Below are positions 12,080 to 22,808 of a stretch of 64,000 bases of DNA, one piece after another (within the stretch, counting starts at the first letter, position 1; every line of letters starts with the position of its first letter). Location of the stretch: contig NC_039361.1 of the NCBI RefSeq assembly GCF_003573695.1, positions 134,572,777 to 134,636,776 of the forward strand, written 5' to 3'. The position numbers and the translations under genes were made by a program. The notes below the pieces were generated by a model, which saw only the letters and a list, made by a program, of their open reading frames with translations, made no database searches and had not been told where the DNA came from. Origin of the DNA: Papaver somniferum (taxonomy: Eukaryota > Streptophyta > Magnoliopsida > Ranunculales > Papaveraceae).

Positions 12080-12090
12080 TATTAGGGAAA

Positions 12091-12524
12091 TGAAAATTTG
12101 CAACAGTTAAGTAAGTCGGTGTGTGGTGTGTCGGTTTTGTCGAAGTAGGAAATGAGGGAATTGGAGGACCACATGCTACTTCAAAAGTTACACAAGTGAT
12201 TTCAATCACTCAAATTTCACTTTCACACCTCCAAATAGGAAGAAAGAAAGAAACAAACAAATCAACTGGCCAACCAACCTCTCTGGTTATCACTAATCGT
12301 CGGGAATCTATTCACATTCACAAAAAAAGAAGAAGAAGGCTATGGAATTAAGATGGATTAGGTTCACATGGAAAGAAGCAACAACAACTTGGTCTCAAAT
12401 GACAAGAGGAGATTTCTAAAGCCAACTACTTGTAGTATACTGCCAAAATTCATTGCAAATTCAAATTTTTAGAAGATGTGCAGTGATTTATGAGTACCAA
12501 ATTCCTGCAGTAAAATAGTCTAAA
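12091..12524. other. Spacer between two DNA elements
   Basis: About 430 bp of AT-rich sequence. Short open frames here show no family signature. Confidence 0.4.
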
Positions 12525-14239
12525 GAATCCTATTATTGGGGCTTTGAAAGTCAATGGTCTTTTGGGACTTTTAAGGGTCATAAAATGGTAAATGAGGTTA
12601 TCTCTTATCACATCATATTCCTAATGTCTGTTATATTCTTACCAAATTTCATAAAAAAAAAAAATCTTAAATCTATAATCTTCTCCTTCTCCTTCTCATT
12701 TACAATCACGATGAAGATCATAAAAAAAAATAAAAAACTAAATCTATTATCTTCTCTCCATCCTTCTCTCCTCATTCATAAAAGATGATGAGCATAATTT
12801 CATCATGATGAGGATGATGATCATCAAGAAAACCCAAAACTATTTTCTTCTCCTTCTCCTTCTCATTCAAAGATCATGATAAAAATGATGATCATCATAG
12901 AAAGAAAAAACTAAGAAAACCCGTTATTTATTTTTGTTTTAAATGGTTAAAAAAATCCAATTCGATGAATTTCGGGTAAAAAAAAACAGTTTCTGAAAGT
13001 ATTTACGGATGGGAGTTCTTAGATTTCCTACCGTGAATCAAGATTACGGCTGGAATAGTTTGTTGACCCAACCGAGAGTCCATGTTTCGGCTTGGTTTTT
13101 CCAACCGAAAGTCTTTTTGATTTATTTTTTTTGGTTTTCAGAACCAGTTACGGCTAGGTTTTCCCAACCATAACTGCACTTCAGCTTGGTTTTCGGCTGG
13201 GATAATTTGTCAACCCAACCGTACAACGAAAAAACGGTTGGGAAATAATGGTGTTCCAAGCCGTATTTTTTATTTACGGTGGGGAAATAAAGAACTCCTA
13301 GCCGGCTGTGAATAGTAATTTACGGCTCGGAATTGAAGATTTCCCAGCCGTATATTACTCTCGCGACTGGGTCGACAAGAACTCCCAACCGAAATAGTTA
13401 CGGCTAGGATTTTTCGTAAGTATCAAAAACAGTTACGGCTAGGTTTTTCAAGACGAAAATTCAAGTTACGACTGGGGAACCTAGCCGAGAGTAAGCATTT
13501 TCGGCGAGGAAAACCTAACCGAAATTAGACCCATGTTTATATTTTTTTATGTGATTACCAGAATAGCTTACGGCTAGGAAAATCTAGCTGTAAACACTCT
13601 TTTACGGTTGGGAGTTCTTACTTTCCCAACCGTACAGGTAGGTTCAATATTCACGGTTGAGAAACATGTACTTTCCCAACCGTAATACAGGGTTCACGGT
13701 TGGGAAAGTGTGAACTCCCATCCGTTATACAGTTTCAGAAACATTTTTTCTCAAATTAATCAATCGAATTTTTAAATCAATCAAAAGTAAAAATATATGG
13801 TGGGTTTTCTTAGTTTTGGTTTTTTCTATCATCTCTATATGCAATGGAGAAGATGAAGAAGAAGAGAGAAAGAAAAATAATAGATTTTGTTATTTTTATG
13901 ATCATCATCTTCATCACGATGCAATGGAGAATCACGATGTGATGGAGAAGAAATAGAAGAGAGAGAAGAATTATAATTTAAGTTTTCTAATGATCACGAT
14001 TTCATCATGATGAAATTATGTTCATCATTTTCATCGTGATTTTATCATGATGAAATGAAGGAGAAGTGAAGAAGAAGAAGAGAAAATTAACCTTTTTTTT
14101 TAATAGTTAGAATATATTTATAAGAAAGGGTATATTTGACCTTTACTGTTGATTTGGTTTTCCCCTATCCATTTTAGGATATTAGAACCCAAAAAAACCC
14201 CAAAAGACCTTTAACTTTAAAGCCCCAATAATAGGATTC
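12525..14239. mobile_element. 1.7-kb fold-back (long inverted repeat) element
   Basis: GAATCCTATTATTGGGGCTT at 12525 recurs inverted at the right end (14220-14239), followed inward on both sides by GTCTTTTGGG-like sequence. Further inside, both arms carry matching inverted blocks: GATGATCATC/TCTTCTCC-rich tracts (12690-12900 and 13830-14080), AAAACTAAGAAAACCC with its inverse (12908-12923 and 13802-13820), and CAGTTTCTGAAA with its inverse (12989 and 13732). The centre (13015-13740) is a repeat array. Nothing in it is coding. Exact target duplication was not found. Confidence 0.7.
13015..13740. repeat. TACGGYTGGGAA / TTCCCARCCGTA repeat array
   Basis: Short units reading ACGGCTGGGA, ACGGTTGGGAAA or CGGCTAGGTTTTCC alternate with their complements TCCCAACCGTA and CCTAACCGAAA at 25-60 bp spacing across the core of the fold-back element, at least fifteen times. 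The core can therefore form many small hairpins inside the large one. Confidence 0.75.
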
Positions 14240-14253
14240 AATCTGAATGCTTT

Positions 14254-15260
14254 GTGCTTTTGGGCGTAAGGTTTGCATATGTCCATATAATGGACAAACA
14301 AAATAGCTGCAAATTTCTGTGTTATGGTGACAAATTGTACATCAAAAGTTTCCGAGGTAATATAAATTCTTTCTTCCCCGGTATTTCTAATAAACCGGTT
14401 GCTTCTAGTTTATGGGATGAAATTTTTAATTCTAGAGAGTTAGTAGTTAAATGTTCCGACTTGAAACTCAAGAACGGTGCTGGTGTTTTTTTCTGGAAAG
14501 ATATATGGGTTGCTAATACTCCATCAGACTTTATTTCTTTGTTTATTCAAAATTTGAAGAGCGAAGAATGCTTCCGTAGCAAATTAGCTACTACTTCAGA
14601 TGGATGGAATTTGAATTTTTCTAGGAATCTTAAAGAATCTGAACTAATTGGTTTTTCAATTCAGTTACTCCAATTAATTGGTTCTCCTAGTGATCATTTA
14701 TCTGAAGGCGAGGATGAAAGGGCTTGGAATGGTAAGACTTTTATAGTAGCTGCAACTTATGATACTTTTGATCATGATGGTTTCATTGCATTTCTATATA
14801 AACAATTATGGAATGCTCTCATTCCATTGAAGGTATCTTTCTTAGTTTGGACCTTTTATAAAGGTGCGCCGACAAGAGATTTTCTCCACCGAGTTGGGAA
14901 GGTGCAATCTCCTTTTTGTCTTTTTTGTGCTTCCGAAAGGAAACTAACTCGCATTTATTTCTTCATTGCAAGTTCACTATCAAAGTCTGGAACTACTTCT
15001 TGGATAGCCTAGGTTTAAATTGAGTTTTTCCTGAATCTGTTAAACAACAATATGGAATTGGAGAGTTGCGAAACCAAAAACAAAGAAACGGAAAATTTGG
15101 TTTCTTTTTCCCTCTTTCAACTTTAATTAGTAATTGGGATGCTTTTGTGAACTGGCCTTGATAGTATTTTGTTGTTTGCTCTTTTTTGAGTTGTTGTGCT
15201 TTTGTCACCTTGAGTGGCACTCTTTTTAATATATCTTGCCCTTTTCATGTCAAAAAAAAA
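14254..15260 (+). pseudogene. 5'-truncated LINE: reverse-transcriptase zinc-finger end (zf-RVT) and tail
   Basis: Open frame 14254-15012 (about 250 residues) shows the LINE C-terminal region. SLWDEIFNSR, LKNGAGVFFWKDIWV and ERAWNGKTF are followed by LWNALIPLKVSFLVWTFYKGAPTRDFLHR and the CLFCASERK cysteine pair of the zf-RVT domain. The polymerase and endonuclease parts are absent, as usual after incomplete reverse transcription. A roughly 230-bp 3' region ends in TTTTCATGTC plus a run of A (15252-15259). The element abuts the right end of the fold-back element. Its tail is repeated at 22809-22950. Confidence 0.8.
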
Positions 15261-17596
15261 CATAACCCATCATACAAAGCAGGCCAGAAAACCAAATAAT
15301 CCAACCTTGTACAAAATGTTTTTGCCACTATTGAGTTGCATAGTTTGTCTCGATTCAGAATTTATTTTTATTTTCTTATTTTTAAGTTCAGAATTTAATT
15401 AAGCGGATTTTTTAGAGCACTGCTCGGTCGAACTCGCAAGTGTTGCTATCTCAAGCTTGTTTGTCAAGTTTAGTTGCCAAAAATATAAGTCTTGATTTCT
15501 AGTCTACTTATAGCTAAGTCTCGGATTAGGATAGAAAGTGTAGTTGAGCATGATTTCACGGCATTCATCGATTTAAGACGAAGAACTACTAAGGAGATCT
15601 TGTGGAACTTCATCAACAAAAGGTATGTGGAGACTTGAACTCATCTATCACTCAAAATTCTATATACTTTATTTCCTATTTGAGATAAAAGTCGTATAGC
15701 TATATATACTTCGATTATACACATTTGATATTTCGAGCTGAGTTTAACTCGCCTACATATTTCTCGAAATATGTGTTGGTAAGCTTTCGCTTTAACCAAG
15801 TTCATCTTATATTCCTGACGAAAGTCAAAAGATGATCATGTGATCTGGTAACATCTTACATGATTTGTGTGAGACAGTCATTTGATGTAGACTCGGAATG
15901 TTTCATATTGATCATTCGATCACTTTAAAATTGCTTCGAAGCTAATAGTTCGTGTGAGACAGCTATTGTCGTCTTCTGGGAATGTTTCAACGATTGAAAT
16001 GGGAGTTTAGAACTATTAACAATGATTGGATATAACACAATATGCGTACTTGTATGCTAACTGTTGCAAGTTATTCCAAGTCCGGGAACCATAGTATACA
16101 TTTTGCTTCATTTGTGTCTTGTATACTTCTATGAGAATACAAACAATTGAACAACTCTAAAACTAGTTTCATTTGAGTCATTTGAACTAGTTATGGTTAA
16201 GATGAACAAGGTTGATATTAAAGTGTTCATATGGCTAACTTTGGTTAACTATTGTTGAGCCAACAAGGTGTACACGTTTAGGTACGATTACTTATATCTA
16301 AATGAATTCACTTTTCATTTGTGTGTAACAAGTTATGTTCAATCTAACAGTTGAAAGATATTAGCTTGAGTCTAATCAGGTTTTCATCTAACGATGAATA
16401 TTGATTGCTTTATTACCAAGGTAACATTGATTGCAAACCCTGATTTAAAGAATATATAAGGGAGAACTCTAGCAACAGAGAACCCTAATCCCCACACCTC
16501 ATGTGTGATACTAGTTGCGACAAGAGTCGATTCACCTTTAACCGTAGGTTTTTTTCCAAAACCCTGTAGGTTAACGAATTAAAGACTTCATTGGGATTGT
16601 GAAGCCATACCCAACTATTTTTTCTGTATTTGCATATTCTGATCTTGCTGTTTTTTATCGTATTGAGTACTATCTTCTCTAAAATTTGCACGAGATTTAA
16701 TCTCCGATAGGCAAGATATAAAGTAATCACAAACATCTTTGTCTCATTATTTGTGATTCCAAAATATCTTGTTTCGCTACCATACGATTAAGATTATTGT
16801 GAGGTGATTGATATTACTAGGCTGTTCTTCGGGAATATAAGTCCGGTTTATCAATTGGTTCATGTTCACCTTGATTTATCAAAAGACGGAACAAAACTCA
16901 TAGGTATTTCTGTGAGAGACAGATTTATCTATTCAATAGAATTTTCTGTGTAAGACAGCTTGGTTTATCAAGTCTTTGACTTTGGGTCGTAGCAACTCTT
17001 AGTTGTGAGTGAGATCAGCTAAGGAAATCAAGTGCGCAGAGTCCTGCTGGGATTCAAAGGCGTAAGGAACGCGACTGTACCTTGATCAGTGTGAGATTGG
17101 TTAGGGATCAACTACATTCCAGCCCGAATTTAACTTGGAGTAGGCTAGTGTATGTAGCGGCTTAATACACTGTGGTGTTCAAATCTGGACCAGGTCCCGG
17201 GGTTTTTCTGCATTTGAGGTTTCCTCGTTAACAAAATTTCTGGTGTCTGTATTATTTCTTTTCCGTATTATATTTGTTTATATAATTGAAATATCACAGG
17301 CTGTGCATATTTCAATCAATTAGATAATCTAACCTTTGGTTGTTGATATAAATTGATTAACACTTGAACATTGGTCTTTGGTACCGTTCATGTTGTTTCA
17401 TATAATAATCAGGCTCGCGTATTTCTATCTGTCTGATTTGGTGATTACATTGTGAAACAGAGATACAACTCTTGGATATATTTTCATTGATTGAGTCTGA
17501 CTGTCTTGTTGATTCTCTTGGAATTATATTGAAATTTTTCCATACAGATTTCCTAAACGAAATACTGTGTGAGATTGTTGGACCCCCACTTTTTCA
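15107..17596 (+). repeat. Duplicated block, copy 1: LINE tail plus Copia LTR
   Basis: Matches 22809-25584 in order from the LINE 3' region (CCCTCTTTCAACTTTAATT...), through the A-run and about 150 bp of sequence beyond it, and on through the whole LTR. Relative to copy 2 it lacks about 0.3 kb of repeats near 16110. Confidence 0.85.
15408..17596 (+). mobile_element. Copia-type LTR A (5' LTR)
   Basis: Begins in TTTTTTAGAGCACTGCTCGG (the sister copy at 23088 starts TGTTTTAGAGCAC). It ends ACCCCCACTTTTTCA directly before a primer site TGGTATCAAAGG (from 17599). It is about 2.2 kb long, and its 3' end contains the GTCCCGGGG...GGTTTCCTCGTTAACAAAAT block shared by all three LTRs in this stretch. 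A gag remnant follows. Confidence 0.75.
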
Positions 17597-17598
17597 AT

Positions 17599-17610
17599 TG
17601 GTATCAAAGG
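17599..17610 (+). other. Primer binding site (initiator Met tRNA type)
   Basis: TGGTATCAAAGG resembles TGGTATCAGAGC, the usual plant Copia site complementary to the 3' end of initiator tRNA-Met, and lies two bases after the LTR end. Confidence 0.75.
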
Positions 17611-17705
17611 AGGCAAACACGTTTAAGACCTTATAAGTCTGTGTTTGTAGCAATCTGACTCTACGAACAGAAGTGCTATCTCAGTGAACGTACCACCAGT
17701 ATTCG

Positions 17706-18886
17706 ATGGCTCAAATTACTTATGGTGGAAAATTGTTATGTGTTCCTTTTTTCAAGCGCGTGATTTTAAAATCATGGGTTTATGTTGTTAATGGCTATGA
17801 TCCTCCAATGGTTATAGTATACCGTATCACTATTGCAAAGGATATTGGTAGATATGAACCTAACGAGATTCTCGCTGCAAAGCAAAATTCTGACGGTTTA
17901 AATGCTATCATTCATTCCATTACCCCAGATCTTCAGCACCGTGTGACTACGTGCACTCGGTCTAAAGATGCGTGGGATATCTTAGAAACTGTATTCGAAA
18001 GGAATACCTCTGGAAAAGAAGCTAGGCTTCAAAACCTAAATTATGATTAGTAAAACCTTCTATGGCTGATGAAGATTCATTTGATGAGTTTAATCACAAA
18101 GTGTATGAAATTGTTAGTGCATCTTTTGCATTGGGTAAGCCTATTCCTGAAAGGGACATTGTGATGAAAATTCTCATATTATTGCCAGCCAAATACGATT
18201 CTAAGAAACATGCCATCGTTGAAGGAAATAACCTTAATACTTTATCCAGAAATACTCTGGTTGGGAAGTTAAAGATCTTTGATGATAAGCATACATCCAA
18301 CTCTGAAAAGGATATTGCTTTCAAAGCACAAAAGAACATAAAATTACTTGACAAAAGTAAATGTGTTGGCAACTCTGTGGATGATCCTAGTGAGACTGAT
18401 TCATCAGATGAAGATCTTGATCACTCAGTTTCTCTGATCACAAGACAGTTTAGAGATCTTCTTTTGAAGAGAAGTAAACGGTTCATCAGAGATAAGCCTA
18501 GATCATCAGCTAAACCTCATGACCGTGTTCCTCCTAAAAACAGGGATACATTCGATACTGATGATGAGGATATGCCTCAGTGCTTCAAGTGTAAAGGTTA
18601 TGGTCATTTTTTCAATGAGTGTCCAAATCGTAGAAAATACATTGGGAACAAAGGTCTTATTGTAACTCTTGATGAAATGTCTGATCACTATTATTTAAAA
18701 GAAGATGAAAAATCAAGTGTTGCGCTTCTTGCTGAAAATATTGATTTTGATAATTGCAGCAATACTCACATCAATCTTGATATTTTTCCTGGAAAAACTT
18801 CTTCAACTATTTTAGAGGATAAAATGGTTTTTCCCTATCTACTGGAGATCCTATTTCTAATGTTTCAGGTACCACAATTTGTCTAG
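17706..18886 (+). pseudogene. Copia gag polyprotein remnant (UBN2-type gag plus CCHC knuckle)
   Basis: First frame 17706-18050 carries the gag helix region (ANQNSDGLNAIIHSIT-like, then RSKDAWDILETVFE). It ends in TAG, and the reading resumes one frame over at 18062 (DEDSFDEFNHKV, PAKYDSKKHAI). A single zinc knuckle CFKCKGYGHFFNEC (CX2CX4HX4C) lies near 18580. Gag forms the particle that packages the element RNA. Protease, integrase and reverse transcriptase are missing because the element breaks off near 18930. It is dead by stop, frameshift and truncation. Confidence 0.85.
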
Positions 18887-19106
18887 CAGCTTGCTCCGCT
18901 ATGGTGTCTGAACCATCCTCCACCTTGACATGATCTTATTGTACTATCAAGGGTACATGACTCTCTAGTTGTTTCAAGTACAAGCATAAAGTAAGATATA
19001 TAAACAAACTTCAACGGAGATCAAATCGATTAACAAACAAGATTAAACTTGTTCAGATGTAGTCTGAGGTATGTAAACTCAACTCTTCTCCAAAGAAGTT
19101 AATTTT
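18887..19106. other. Junction between gag remnant and next LTR
   Basis: About 220 bp. The first few codons still resemble the gag-protease junction (CLAACSAMVSEP), then similarity is lost. No protease or PPT was recognised. Confidence 0.4.
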
Positions 19107-21847
19107 CTTAGAGCATAGCTCGGCTAAACCCACCAAGCGTTGGTATGTCAAGTTTGGTTGTCATATTTTAGTGAATCAAAACTCATCTAGGAGTCGGTTG
19201 ATTATGTACTAGAGACAACTTCGTATAGGTTAGACTAGAAAGTCTAGGCTTATGAGATTACAAGTATTTTTCGAAGACCCGAAGAATGTGAAGAAGTAAC
19301 GAGCTACAACGACGACATCATCCTTCCTCTTGAGGTTAGTAAATATTGACTTGAACTTCAGTGAGACATGATCACATGATCATAGTGTTCAGGAATTATA
19401 ATACGAAGTATAACACTTATCTTTTGAACTTCGTATATATGACATCGACATAATCGTATGAATGCTATTGTGATTATGTGTATGGGTAAAGGTGAAGATT
19501 TCATCCTAGGAAACAATGTTTACATTTGTTTAAAGGAAGTACATTCATGAAATTATTTTATGAATCGAAGCTTATTGGTATTTTTATTCATTGCATATCT
19601 TTGGATTACCAATATGTGTGAGTTAGTAGAACCGATCATAACTTGTTATGTATCTTGGTATAACTAATCACAGTGCCCGACTTATGATTTTGTATGACTA
19701 ATTTTTATTAATTAGTGTAACTGATCCTAAGTAATCACCTGAGATGGTATGATCGGTATTTGTAATTGGTGTGACCGATCCTAGTATTTGGTGTGACCGA
19801 TCACAAAATAATTCGATTCTTTTAATTGGTGTAACCGGTCCTAGTAATTGGTGTAACCGATCCTGGTAATTAGTGTAACCGATCCTGGTGACTTGTGTAA
19901 TCGATCACAAGAAATACCATGTGAATATGGTAACCGGTCCTGGTAATTGACATAACCGATCCTGGTAACTGATGTAACCGGTCCTGGTAACTTGTGTGTT
20001 CGATCACAAGTAATCCATATTGGGGTAGAACCAATCCATGTGATTGGTAGAATCGATTGAACCCATGATTGTGATTTGATAATTGATCAAACACATAGTT
20101 ATCTTGGAATACAGATGAACCAATTCTAAACTTGTTTGGAAGTGTGGTATAATCGATTCGAAGATTATAAATATGAAAGAGGATTACAAAAGATGTCAAC
20201 ATAATTTGAGCACGAATAGTACCTCTTATCTTTTATTGTTCAAAGATATTCCTTAATTACTCAAGGACTAGTACGAAATAAATTAAGAATATTTTAATTA
20301 AGGTTATTAGTTTTATATGCTTTAATTAACGGCAATTAAATGCATATCTATAGAGAATAAAAATTAGTAATGTTCATTTACTAATTGGATATTTTCTATT
20401 GAGAGATTTCGGTAAATATTGGACAAAGCATTTCCAGGAATTATGAAAACAGATTTGCGCATTTATTGCATATCTTGAGAATATTCGGTTTTGGAAATTA
20501 CTTGGTGTCCAAACATCCTTGGTCTATAAATACCTAAGTTTGCATTTCTAGCAAACTATCCTAAGAGCCATGCAAACTTCATCTTTTTGTTATTTCTGGT
20601 GGAGACGTCTATCCGGAGAGGAAAGTACCCTAATTAGGTGAAATCTCTTACGAACGCTCGTTTAAAGACTTCTGTGGGATCAAGAAGCTCTACGAGTACC
20701 ATTGGCGGGAAACTAAATAATTGTAGTTTACAAGTTTTTAATTGATTTGATGTTGTTGAAATTTGATTGAACCTAGTTTGTTTATTCTTGAGAATCTTAT
20801 CTTCTGATACAAGATTCACTCAAACTAGATCGAAGTGTCGACGGGATCTTTAGAAATGTTTGTAGATCTAAATACATGTTGTGATAATCCATTGTTAACA
20901 GACTTTGTTCTGTGCGTGATTGATCACAAGAGATTCAAGTGGTGTTTTGCAGGTTTAATTGAAGATTAAATAAGATTTGAAGACGAAAAAGATTTCTGAT
21001 TGGTTTCTCATATCTTTGTGTAGCACAAACCTTGATCGGTTGGGATCCAATTAGAATCAGATTTATTCGATTGATTAGTTGCGTGAGATCGGCATCGCTT
21101 TATAGTTCCTTGTTGGATTCTATATTGATTGATTGCAAATCTAAATTCTCATACTTCGGTAGTTGTTGGATAGATTGATCTAACCGTGCAAAGGGGTTTA
21201 TTAGTTTAAATGGAAGAGACTTTGCATATGACTTGAGATATATTTATTGGAAATAATCAATAGAGTTGTTACCAAATAGATTTGTTGTTCCTTTACTGTT
21301 TGGAATACGATCCAAAGGAATTGTTTCAGTGCGTGCACTTATTGAATGTCAGAAGCGCAGGGATACTGAAGATACTAAGTGAACTAGGCTTAGTTTCTTG
21401 GTCTCAACTATATGAAGTTTTATTTTAGATTTTGTATAGCGGCTTAATTTCGAGAGTATTCAATTATGGACTTGGTCCCGGGTTTTTTTTTTGCGTTTGT
21501 GGTTTCCTCGTTAACAAAATCTTGCTGTGTCTTTTACTTTTCTATTTTCGCAATTATAATTATAATTATTTATTATAATTAAAATTAAAATTAAAATACA
21601 CAAACTTTAACTCTGTATTACTTGATAGTGATCCAGTAGATTTTGGTTAAATCCGAACCTATTATCAAGTAATCACATTTTGTTTGTTGCATTGTCTGGA
21701 TCTCGTATCCATATACGATCACACAAAGTCTGAATACCGACTTGTCGTATTGTCTAGACTTTTTCCATAGACAGTCACTTTCAGTAAGAAGACTTATAGG
21801 TGTATAATTTAAAGATTGTGGTGTATTTGGGTACCCCTGTCTTTTCA
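19107..21847 (+). mobile_element. Copia-type LTR B (diverged relative of A and C)
   Basis: Starts with TTAGAGCATAGCTCGGCTAAAC and later has the same landmark order as LTRs A and C. These are TCAAGTTTGGTTGTC, a TATAAATACC stretch near 20525, TTAAAGACTTCTGTGGGA, and TTGGTCCCGGGTTTTTTTT followed by GTGGTTTCCTCGTTAACAAA near 21500. It ends near GGTACCCCTGTCTTTTCA. It is about 2.7 kb. The start lacks a clear TG, so the boundary is approximate, and the following bases do not form a good primer site. Confidence 0.6.
19715..20010 (+). repeat. Minisatellite of about 22 bp inside LTR B
   Basis: Units of the type GGTAATTGGTGTAACCGATCC recur about ten times with variation (ACCGATCC, ACCGGTCC, CCGATCAC). 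The array lies at about the place where LTR C has a different array and LTR A a gap. Confidence 0.75.
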
Positions 21848-22335
21848 AATTTCTAAAGAAAAAGTTAGACCACTTCGGAAAAGAACACGGTCTAAACATT
21901 CTGTGAAAGAGGATTTTAGGAACTCTTTCCAAAAGGTTCATGGTGGACAGATTATTTTTCACCCCAACACAACTTAATTGTGTTGGTTGTGCATCTTGTC
22001 TCAAGTGCATGATCCCAAATAGACAAAAGTTAATCACTTACAGGTCTTAAGAAAAAGAAAAAGTGCTTTTTGTTTCTTTTTCTTTTGGTTTCGGTTGATT
22101 TTTTCATATCCTATATTGGTATTGAAAAGAGGTTTCCATGTTTGTTCATTAAAAAGGGGTAAAGTCGGCAATTCTGCCTTCTTTAGGGTTGTGAGTCGTG
22201 TGTACGTTAATCTTCTTACTTTGTATAAAGGTTCTGTAACCCTACATTCCTTTTTCCTTCCTTGTGAAACTCTTTTTATCACAAGTTTGCTCGTAGAGCT
22301 TGCTTTGTGAATTTCTCTCACAAACCCATATTTGT
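21848..22335 (+). promoter_or_regulatory. Leader region with TATA-like box upstream of a small ORF
   Basis: TATAAA at 22224-22229 stands about 110 bp before the ATG at 22336, with a CT-rich leader between. The sequence before it (21848-22200) is not recognised; a pyrimidine-rich strip lies at 22070-22100. Confidence 0.35.
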
Positions 22336-22772
22336 ATGGAGACTCCAAGCATTATGACTTCTGATGGAAAAGAGGTTAATATGATTGTCAGGCCATCAAT
22401 CATGAAGGAAAAAGATAAATCTCAAGTAGCCTCTTCCTTGAAAAGAAAAATGAAGAATGTGAGGAAACCAAGGGCTGTACCTTCAAATCTTCAGAAGTTT
22501 TCTGGTGTTCTTGAAGAATTGAAGGAAACAATAAAGGAGATACATAAATAAAGGCTATGGTTTTTAGGACTCTTGAAATTCAGAAAGCCCTGGTTCGGCA
22601 TCAGTCAAGAAGGTTTGTTGGAATTGACTCATATCTTCATGAACCTTATGTTCCAATGGCTGTTGACGACAGGAGTTCGGGGACGATAAAGAATTTTTCA
22701 AAGATCTTAATGTCTAGGAAACTTCTTATGAGAATTTATTCTTGTGTTTTATTAAGGATAACTAGGGTTTAG
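22336..22772 (+). CDS. Unrecognised small basic ORF, possibly retroelement-derived
   Basis: ATG at 22336 opens 71 codons ending at 22551. The product is Lys-rich in the middle (KEKDKSQVASSLKRKMKNVRKP) with a short amphipathic C-terminal helix (LEELKETIKEIHK). A second frame continues at 22557-22772 (EIQKALVRHQSRRF, DRSSGTIKNFSKILM), so the original reading may have been longer and split by a frameshift and stop. No known domain is recognised. It sits between LTR B and the second LINE tail, so it may be an accessory frame of the Copia family rather than a host gene. Confidence 0.3.
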
Positions 22773-22808
22773 AATAGCAATTATTGTGAGTACACATACC
22801 TATTAATG

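Noticed and set aside
13015..13740. CRISPR-like or satellite array
   Set aside because: Units are alternating inverted copies of variable spacing in a plant genome and lie inside inverted arms of one element.
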